From positions 1-5,579 of the forward strand of contig DASPKS010000028.1 of the NCBI GenBank assembly GCA_035628035.1: DNA of 5,579 bases, given 5' to 3'. A program made the position numbers and the translations under genes. Each line of letters starts with the position of its first letter. Positions within the stretch are counted from its first letter, which is position 1. Shown here in pieces: positions 1-4,148 of this stretch. The notes beneath the pieces were generated by a model, which worked only from the letters and a program-made list of their open reading frames with translations, ran no database searches and was not told the DNA's origin. The DNA comes from DASPKS01 sp035628035. GTDB taxonomy: Bacteria; Bacteroidota; Rhodothermia; Rhodothermales; Rubricoccaceae.

Positions 1-109
1 CGACGCCCCGATGGAAGCGCTCATGGCGCGCCTCACGCGGCACCTCTCGGAGGACGAGCACCGGACGCTATCGGCGCTGCTGGAGAAGCTCCGTACCGAC
101 CAGGTCTGA
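1..109 (+). CDS. MarR-family transcriptional regulator, C-terminal end (partial)
   Basis: Only the last 35 codons are present, read from base 2 to the TGA at 107-109. The tail contains LTRHLSEDEHRTLSALLEKL, which matches the usual end of MarR-type winged-helix regulators: a long C-terminal dimerisation helix with a pattern like L-x-x-x-L-S-x-x-E-x-x-x-L-x-x-L-L-x-K-L. The DNA-binding wing lies outside the window, so ligand and targets cannot be inferred. It is the only plus-strand gene and converges on the minus-strand gene ending at 184. No terminator reading in its own direction is visible just after the stop; the hairpin at 131-160 has no T-run on its right side. Other small helical proteins could end similarly, so the family call is moderate. 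Confidence 0.6.
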   Translation, partial: DAPMEALMARLTRHLSEDEHRTLSALLEKLRTDQV

Positions 110-123
110 CAGCCTTCGCCGAC

Positions 124-160
124 AAAAAAAGCCGCCCGACACGACGAGGTGCCGGGCGGC
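124..160 (-). terminator. Rho-independent terminator of the 184-672 gene
   Basis: GCCGCCCG at 131-138 pairs perfectly with CGGGCGGC at 153-160, giving an 8-bp all-GC stem around a 14-nt loop. On the minus strand the stem is followed at once by seven T residues (plus-strand A-run 124-130). The T-run lies only on the side that serves minus-strand transcription, so it ends the exported-protein gene that stops at 184. It does not obviously end the converging MarR gene. Confidence 0.88.
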
Positions 161-183
161 GAAGGGAGAAGCGTAGGGGGCCG

Positions 184-672
184 TTACCAGCGCGGCGTGA
201 GCTCCGAGATGTACACGTTGGCCGTGGCGCCGGTGTTGCTCGACGAGTACGTGCCCACCCAGATGTTGTAGTTCCCGCTCAGCGGGCTGTTGAGCACGAT
301 GGCGGGGTTGTTCCCGTTGTAGTCGTCGCTGCAGACCCAGTTGCCGTTGGGGAGGTTCACGAGCAGCGTGGTGTCGATGTCGGAGCGGACATAGATGTAG
401 AGGCGGCTCCGGCCGGCGCGGTAGTTCAGGTCCACATCGGGCTGCGCGTTGTTGATGTAGCCGGCGCAGCCGCTGCCGGAGATGGAGTTCCGGTCGGCCC
501 CACCCGCGCGCACCTGCACGACGTGGGGGTCGGGGGTGAACCCCGCTCGGAGGTTAACGGTCCCGAACATCGGGGTCGCGCGCCAGTTGGGCTGGGCCTG
601 CGCCGCCGGCGCGGCGACGAGGCCGACGAGGAGGGCCACCGCCGCGAGGACGGGCGTAGAGGGCTTCTTCAT
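184..672 (-). CDS. Exported single-domain protein, PPC-like beta-sandwich
   Basis: 162 aa, function unknown. The start is placed at the ATG at 672-670 because it opens a clear Sec signal peptide: KK, then a hydrophobic stretch at residues 8-22, then APAAQA|Q near residue 26. The frame stays open further upstream, but that extension runs through the promoter at 717-750 and adds no plausible sequence. The mature protein is one domain of about 125 residues: TPMFGTVNL (33-41), AGFTPDP (43-49), AGG (57-59), C69-AGYIN, PDVDLNY (78-84), DTTLLVN (100-106), NWVCSDD (111-117), YNIWVGTY (135-142) and a final VYISEL. This resembles PPC-type domains of secreted bacterial proteins, though the family call comes from motifs only. 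C69 and C114 are kept in all paralogues and could form a disulfide. No lipobox, no membrane helix after the signal and no type IX secretion tail were seen, so it is probably periplasmic or secreted. It has its own promoter and terminator. Confidence 0.85.
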   Translation of the reverse strand: MKKPSTPVLAAVALLVGLVAAPAAQAQPNWRATPMFGTVNLRAGFTPDPHVVQVRAGGADRNSISGSGCAGYINNAQPDVDLNYRAGRSRLYIYVRSDIDTTLLVNLPNGNWVCSDDYNGNNPAIVLNSPLSGNYNIWVGTYSSSNTGATANVYISELTPRW

Positions 673-716
673 AAGGGGTCGTGGGGTGGAGAGAACGGCT
701 CGCACCGAACCGGCCG

Positions 717-750
717 CTAAGGTAGGCGGCCAGCCGGGCAAACACAACAA
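717..750 (-). promoter_or_regulatory. Bacteroidota-type promoter of the 184-672 gene
   Basis: On the minus strand TTGTTG (750-745) is followed after 20 nt by TACCTTAG (724-717). This fits a Bacteroidota-like -33 TTG and -7 TAnnTTTG pair, with one mismatch in the -7 box. The same TTG-N20-TACYTT layout precedes the two paralogous genes. The -7 box lies between inverted repeats GGCCGC and GCGGCC (731-726 and 717-712). The start of transcription would fall near 710, giving a leader of roughly 40 nt without a Shine-Dalgarno sequence. No start site has been mapped. Confidence 0.6.
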
Positions 751-757
751 AGGGGGT

Positions 758-834
758 GCCAGCCGCTGACGACGCGTCCAGGCGTCTCGTACACGCGGGA
801 TCCCAGGCGGCTGGCTAGCGCCGGAGACGGCGCT
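758..834 (-). other. Structured intergenic element, possible terminator of the 857-2329 gene
   Basis: Three nested or adjacent helices can be drawn. The outer stem is GCCAGCCGC (758-766) with GCGGCTGGC (807-815). Inside it, GACGC (771-775) pairs with GCGTC (782-786). Next to it, AGCGCCG (817-823) pairs with CGGCGCT (828-834) around a 4-nt loop. The element lies in the 3' flank of the minus-strand gene that stops at 857. On the minus strand the outer stem is followed by ACCCCC and then TTTGTTGTG, a weak T-rich tail. It may end that transcript, but a standard T-run directly after a stem is missing. Confidence 0.4.
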
Positions 835-856
835 GTCTGCCCAAAACGACGTCGTC

Positions 857-2329
857 TCATCGGCGGGGCGGGCGCTCCGAGACGTGCAGCGTGGCGCGCG
901 CCCCGGCCGCGTTCGAGGTGAACGTGCCCACCCAGATGTTGTACAGCCCCTCCTCCGGCCGCTCGATGGTGACGGCCGGGTTGCTGTCGCTGAAGTCGTC
1001 GTTGCAGAGCCAGTCCCCGCTCGGGGTGTTCACGAGGAGCGTGGTGTCGGTGGAGGAAGTGACGTAGAGGGTGAGGCGGCGCCCTCCCCGACCCCGCCAG
1101 ACGAGGTTCACATCGGGCGCGACGCGGTTGATGTAGCCCGTGCAGTCGGCCGCGCGGAGGGCGACGCGGCTGCGGCCGCCCGCACGGACCTCGCGCGTGG
1201 TGGGGTCGGGCCGGAAGCCGGGGCCCAGCGTGAGGGTGCCGTAGGTGGGCGTGGCGAAGAGGGCCATCTCTGCCTCGCCCGTGCCACCGGCACCGCCGCC
1301 CAGCCCGTCGAGGGCGGGATCGAACTCGACGCGGTTCGGCTCAGACCCAGGAGCGGGGGCCGGCGGCGGGGGCGGCGGTGTTCCACTGTTGCCTATCCCA
1401 GTCCCGAATCCCGTTCCCCCCTCCATCTCGCCCTCTCCCTCGAACGTCTCAAGGAGCTCAGAGACGTAGAGCGTCGCCTGCGGCCACGCTCCGGCCGCCG
1501 CGCCGTTGTAGAGGCCGACCCACACGTTGTAGAGGCCGCTCTCGGGCGCGTCGAAGACGATCCCGGGGTTCACCCCGAGGTCGCTGTCGTCGTCGCACAC
1601 CCACCCGCCCGAGGGGGTGTTCACGAGGAGGACGAGGTCGGCCGAGTCGGCGCGGGCGTAGAAGCGGAGGGGGAGGGTGCCATCGGCCTCGAAGCTCACG
1701 TCCACGTCCGGCGCGGCCGCGTTGATGAAGCCGGGGCAGCCCTCCACGGAGATCGCGTCGGGCCCACCGGCGGCGACCTCGACGGCGCGGGGATCCGGCC
1801 TGAACCCGCTCGCGAGGCGAACCGTCCCGTAGGTCGGCGTCGCGCCGACGGCCGGCTCTTCCACGAGCACCTCCGTGATGTAGAGCGTGGCCGCGGGGGC
1901 GTCGTCGGTCTCGTCGAAGGTGCCCACCCACACGTTGTAGTTCCCCCGCTCCGGCTGCTCGAACACGATGCCGGGGCTGACCCCCTCGAAGTCGTCGTTG
2001 CACACCCACTCGCCGGAAGGGGTGTTCACGAGGAGCACCGTGTCGTCGGCCGAGCGGACGAACAGCTTGAGCGGGAGCGTGCCGTCGGTCTCGAAGTTGA
2101 GGTCCACGTCCGGCGCGTCGGCGGCGATGAATCCGGGGCACTCGCCAACGGTGATGGCGTCGGGGCCCCCTGCACGGACGTCGACGGCGTGGGGGTCCGG
2201 GACGAAGCCGGTTTCCAGCTCGAGCGAAGCGTACCGCGGCGCGGCTTCCCAGTTGGGCGGGTCCTGCGCGGCCGGTGCTCGCGTGGCGATACCGAGGAGG
2301 AGAGCAAACAGAACGGCGAGGCGGCGCAT
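857..2329 (-). CDS. Exported three-domain protein, PPC-like repeats with Gly/Pro linker
   Basis: 490 aa, function unknown. The ATG at 2329-2327 opens a signal peptide: MRRLAVLFALLLGIATRAPAA with cleavage near residue 21. Three copies of the domain found in both neighbours follow: about residues 30-154 (C64, C110), 163-292 (C198, C245) and 359-486 (C396, C442). Each has GF-x-PDP, AGG, C-x-G-[FY]-I, APDV, LLVNTPSG, W[VL]C[ND]DD and YN[VI]WVG. Copies 1 and 2 are the closest pair, sharing CPGFI, APDVD and DGTLPL. Copy 3 keeps GYIN, DTTLLVN and YNIWVGTF and is nearer the single domain of the 184-672 gene. Copies 2 and 3 are separated by a low-complexity linker (293-358) rich in Gly and Glu with a PPPPPP run. 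No catalytic motif, lipobox or sorting tail was recognised. The repeated beta domains suggest binding or structural display outside the cytoplasm, which is inference. Confidence 0.85.
   Translation of the reverse strand: MRRLAVLFALLLGIATRAPAAQDPPNWEAAPRYASLELETGFVPDPHAVDVRAGGPDAITVGECPGFIAADAPDVDLNFETDGTLPLKLFVRSADDTVLLVNTPSGEWVCNDDFEGVSPGIVFEQPERGNYNVWVGTFDETDDAPAATLYITEVLVEEPAVGATPTYGTVRLASGFRPDPRAVEVAAGGPDAISVEGCPGFINAAAPDVDVSFEADGTLPLRFYARADSADLVLLVNTPSGGWVCDDDSDLGVNPGIVFDAPESGLYNVWVGLYNGAAAGAWPQATLYVSELLETFEGEGEMEGGTGFGTGIGNSGTPPPPPPAPAPGSEPNRVEFDPALDGLGGGAGGTGEAEMALFATPTYGTLTLGPGFRPDPTTREVRAGGRSRVALRAADCTGYINRVAPDVNLVWRGRGGRRLTLYVTSSTDTTLLVNTPSGDWLCNDDFSDSNPAVTIERPEEGLYNIWVGTFTSNAAGARATLHVSERPPRR
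872..2242 (-). repeat. Three in-frame copies of a ~125-residue domain
   Basis: Copy 1 is encoded at about 2242-1868, copy 2 at 1843-1454 and copy 3 at 1255-872. Copies 1 and 2 resemble each other clearly at the DNA level too, for example the shared run GGTGTTCACGAGGAG around 2020-2034 and 1615-1629 and the shared stretch TCCACGTCCGGCGCG. This points to an internal duplication younger than the split from copy 3. Boundaries are set from recurring protein motifs, so they are good to roughly five residues. Confidence 0.8.
1256..1453 (-). other. Low-complexity Gly/Glu/Pro linker between domains 2 and 3
   Basis: This part of the 857-2329 gene encodes residues 293-358. It runs from an acidic Gly/Glu stretch (EGEGEMEGG) through GTGFGTGIG to a Pro run (residues 318-323, DNA 1361-1378, built of CCG/CCC codons) and then GLGGGAGGTGEAEM. 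It carries none of the domain motifs and should be disordered. The CCG-type codon run is a simple repeat that could vary in length by slippage. Confidence 0.75.
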
Positions 2330-2351
2330 GGCGTGCGTCAGAGGCGACAGG

Positions 2352-2385
2352 GCAAGGTAGGGGCGGGGCCCGGTGCGGACAACAA
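2352..2385 (-). promoter_or_regulatory. Bacteroidota-type promoter of the 857-2329 gene
   Basis: On the minus strand TTGTTG (2385-2380) is followed after 20 nt by TACCTTGC (2359-2352). The spacing and both hexamers equal those before the 184-672 gene. The ATG lies about 22 nt past the -7 box, so the leader is very short and shows no Shine-Dalgarno sequence. Unlike the other two promoters of the cluster, the -7 box is not between inverted repeats. Confidence 0.55.
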
Positions 2386-2397
2386 CGCAGGGCCGCC

Positions 2398-2442
2398 GGA
2401 AATAGCGTGCGGCCCGGCCTCAAGGGAAGGCCGGGCCGCACG
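2398..2442 (-). terminator. Hairpin terminator of the 2463-2921 gene
   Basis: A perfect 15-bp stem is formed by 2406-2420 and 2428-2442 (core GCGGCCCGGCCT with AGGCCGGGCCGC) around the 7-nt loop CAAGGGA. It begins 20 nt past the stop at 2463. On the minus strand the stem is followed by CTATTTCC, a short T-poor tail, so the hairpin is excellent and the T-run weak. The next gene's -33 box starts about 20 nt further on. Confidence 0.78.
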
Positions 2443-2462
2443 ATAAGCCACCGAAGCGCGCG

Positions 2463-2921
2463 TCAGCGCGGGTCGATCTCGGTGATGTAGAGCCGGGCCG
2501 GGGCCGTGTCGCTCCCGTAGGTGCCCACCCAGATATCGTAGCGCCCGCCCTCCGCGCCGGGGAAGACGAGGATGGGGTCGCCGTTGCCGAAGCTGTCGTC
2601 GTTGCAGACCCACCGCCCGCTCGGCGTGTTGATGAGGAGCGTGACGTCGCGGTCGGCGACGGCGTAGATGTAGAGGTTCGAGCCGCCGCTGGTGTCGTAG
2701 TGGAGCTTCACGTCGGGCGCGTTGGCGACGTACCCGTAGCTGCATCCGCTTTTGTTGACCCTGATGCCACCGCCGGCCGTGAGGCTAATGGATTGGGGGT
2801 CGGGCGTGAAGCCTTCTTCGAGGTACGGCTCGCCGTAGGTAGCGTCGGCCGTGTAGTCCTGAGCGTACGCGGCGGGGGCAGCCAGCAAGAGCCCGAGCGC
2901 CGCGAGGAGGGTAAAGCGCAT
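2463..2921 (-). CDS. Exported single-domain protein, PPC-like beta-sandwich
   Basis: 152 aa, function unknown; it is a paralogue of the 184-672 product and of each domain of the 857-2329 product. The ATG at 2921-2919 starts a signal peptide with hydrophobic residues 4-15 and a cleavage site near APAAYA|Q (residue 20). The open frame continues upstream into ilvE in a wrong frame, so the longer reading is false. The mature domain has ATYGEPYL (27-34), GFTPDP (37-42), C60-SYGYV, APDVKLHY (68-75), DVTLLINTPSG (92-102), WVCNDD (104-109), YDIWVGTY (128-135) and a final LYITEI. C60 and C106 match the conserved Cys pair. It departs from its paralogues in having CSYGY where they have C-x-G-[FY]-I. No lipobox, membrane helix or C-terminal sorting signal is seen. 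It has its own promoter and a strong terminator hairpin. Confidence 0.85.
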   Translation of the reverse strand: MRFTLLAALGLLLAAPAAYAQDYTADATYGEPYLEEGFTPDPQSISLTAGGGIRVNKSGCSYGYVANAPDVKLHYDTSGGSNLYIYAVADRDVTLLINTPSGRWVCNDDSFGNGDPILVFPGAEGGRYDIWVGTYGSDTAPARLYITEIDPR

Positions 2922-2954
2922 GGAAGGAGTAGGAGTTAGAGGGATCGCGCGGCG

Positions 2955-2985
2955 GCAAAGTAGGCCGCCGTCCGCCCCGGCACAA
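2955..2985 (-). promoter_or_regulatory. Bacteroidota-type promoter of the 2463-2921 gene
   Basis: On the minus strand TTG (2985-2983) is followed after 20 nt by TACTTTGC (2962-2955). The -7 box lies in a perfect 7-bp inverted repeat: CGGCGGC (2970-2964) and GCCGCCG (2956-2950). The leader is roughly 25-30 nt and pyrimidine-rich just before the ATG (CTCCTACTCCTTCC), with no Shine-Dalgarno sequence. Confidence 0.6.
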
Positions 2986-2995
2986 GGGCCGGTCC

Positions 2996-3032
2996 AAAAT
3001 GGGCGCGGCCCGGTGGGAAAGCCGGGCCGCGC
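2996..3032 (-). terminator. Rho-independent terminator of ilvE
   Basis: GCGCGGCCCGG (3003-3013) pairs perfectly with CCGGGCCGCGC (3022-3032), an 11-bp stem around an 8-nt loop. On the minus strand it is followed by CCA and TTTT (2999-2996). It starts 21 nt past the ilvE stop. The core GCGGCCCGG and the loop GGGAA are shared with the terminator at 2398-2442. Confidence 0.85.
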
Positions 3033-3052
3033 AGGGAAAGGGTAACGCGGGG

Positions 3053-4039
3053 TCAGACCGCCGCCGTCTCGGCCGCCTTCGGCGTGTGGGCGCCGTTGGT
3101 CATGCGCTCGGCCTCGCCGGCCTCGGGGCGCGGGACGAATGTGAGCCACCCGTACGGGTCGTTCCCGCCGTGGACGATGTCGAAGAAGGCCTCCTGCAGC
3201 GCCGCCGTGACCGGCCCGCGCCGCCCGCTCCCGATGGTGTAGTGGTCGATGGAACGGACGGGGGTAATCTCCGCCGCGGTACCGGTGAAAAACACCTCGT
3301 CGGCGATGTAGAGCGCCTCGCGCGGGATGAGCCCCTCGCGCACCTCGTAGCCGGCGGCGCGCGCGAGCGTGAGCACGGCGTCGCGCGTGATGCCGGGGAG
3401 GATCGAGAGCGCCGTCGGCGCCGTGTAGAGCGTGTTGTCGCGGACGAGGAAGAGGTTCTCGCCGCTCCCCTCCGAGAGGTACCCGTCCGGGTTGAGCGCG
3501 ATCCCCTCGTGGAACCCCTTCTTGAGGGCGTCCATCTTGATGAGGGCGCCGTTGAGGTAGTTGCCCCCGGCCTTCGCGAGGTTCGGCGTCGTGTTGGGCG
3601 CGTTGCGGTGCCACGAGGCCACCTCCACGTCGACCCCCTCTTCGAGCGCCTCGGCGCCGAGGTACTGCCCCCACTCCCACACCGCGACGACCGTCTCGAC
3701 GCTGTTGTGGAGGGGGTTGACGCCCATGCGCCCCGTCCCTCGGAACACCACCGGGCGGATGTAGCACGCGTCGAGCCCGCTCGCGGCGACGGTGTCGAGG
3801 CACGCCTGGTCGAGCTCGTCGAGCGTGTACGGGATCTCCATCCGGTAGATCTTCGCCGAGTCGACGAGGCGGCGGTTGTGCTCGCGGAGGCGGAAGACGG
3901 CCGACCCCCGCGCGGTGTGGTAGCACCGGATGCCCTCGAACACGGACGAGCCGTAGTGGACGACGTGGGAGAGGACGTGGATCTTGGCGTCCTCGAACGG
4001 CACGAGCTCGCCGTTGAACCAGATCGGGGCGGTGGTCAT
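3053..4039 (-). CDS. ilvE: Branched-chain amino acid aminotransferase
   Basis: 328 aa, a fold-type IV PLP enzyme. It transfers the amino group between glutamate and the 2-oxo acids of valine, leucine and isoleucine in the cytoplasm, the last step of their synthesis and the first of their breakdown. The ATG at 4039-4037 gives the standard N-terminus (IWFNGELVPFEDAKIHVLSH); the frame stays open upstream but without family similarity. Visible landmarks are YGSSVFEGIRCY (29-40), RMGVNP (104-109), APNTTPNLAKAGGNYLNGA (147-165) with the Schiff-base lysine K156, SEGSGENLF (189-197) with E194 facing the PLP ring nitrogen, LPGITRDAVL (214-223), ADEVFFTGTAAEITPVR (246-262) and RRGPVT (273-278). These are the IlvE form rather than D-amino acid transaminase or aminodeoxychorismate lyase. 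After GWL (297-299) there is an extra tail of about 29 residues rich in Ala, Glu and Pro, beyond the usual end near 305. It is preceded by a 109-nt gap and has its own terminator. No leader peptide or attenuator was seen. Confidence 0.95.
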   Translation of the reverse strand: MTTAPIWFNGELVPFEDAKIHVLSHVVHYGSSVFEGIRCYHTARGSAVFRLREHNRRLVDSAKIYRMEIPYTLDELDQACLDTVAASGLDACYIRPVVFRGTGRMGVNPLHNSVETVVAVWEWGQYLGAEALEEGVDVEVASWHRNAPNTTPNLAKAGGNYLNGALIKMDALKKGFHEGIALNPDGYLSEGSGENLFLVRDNTLYTAPTALSILPGITRDAVLTLARAAGYEVREGLIPREALYIADEVFFTGTAAEITPVRSIDHYTIGSGRRGPVTAALQEAFFDIVHGGNDPYGWLTFVPRPEAGEAERMTNGAHTPKAAETAAV

Positions 4040-4111
4040 GGGAGCAGCGGGGAGAGGGGCGGTGGGTCGTACCCCCGACGAGAACACGCGGATCCGCCGG
4101 GGCCTCGGCGG

Positions 4112-4119
4112 CCAATATA
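4112..4119 (-). promoter_or_regulatory. Possible -7 element for ilvE
   Basis: TATATTGG on the minus strand (4119-4112) matches TAnnTTTG with one mismatch and is the only AT-rich patch in the 109-nt gap before ilvE. There is no TTG about 20 nt upstream, so half of the promoter is missing and the call is weak. An imperfect inverted repeat (GGCG / CGCC arms, about 4107-4126) flanks it. ilvE may also be read through from the glycosyltransferase gene. Confidence 0.3.
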
Positions 4120-4148
4120 GCGCGCCCCTCGATGCACTCGCGGTCCGC

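Noticed and set aside
846..855. Palindrome ACGACGTCGT just past the stop of the triple-domain gene
   Set aside because: It is a single 10-bp palindrome with no partner copy. It cannot form a hairpin with a proper loop and is not near a promoter.
872..2242. Tandem coding repeats considered as a CRISPR-like or mobile repeat
   Set aside because: The repeats are long, diverged, in frame and encode a folded domain. There are no short identical repeats with spacers, no terminal inverted repeats and no transposase.
884..2446. Long plus-strand open frame (520 codons) opposite the triple-domain gene
   Set aside because: It is antisense to a gene with a signal peptide and three repeated domains. Its translation is Arg/Gly/Val/Glu-rich low-complexity sequence typical of reverse frames in GC-rich DNA.
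184..2921. Type IX secretion C-terminal domain on the exported proteins
   Set aside because: The proteins end directly after the last beta strand of the domain (YISELTPRW, HVSERPPRR, YITEIDPR). No separate C-terminal sorting domain is present.
2463..4115. Open frame of 550 codons extending the 2463-2921 gene upstream through ilvE
   Set aside because: Everything before the ATG at 2921 is a wrong-frame reading of ilvE and its terminator. The signal peptide, promoter and terminator all place the start at 2921.
2999..4120. Plus-strand open frame (373 codons) opposite ilvE
   Set aside because: It is the antisense shadow of a well-identified enzyme gene. It has no family motifs and no promoter on that strand.
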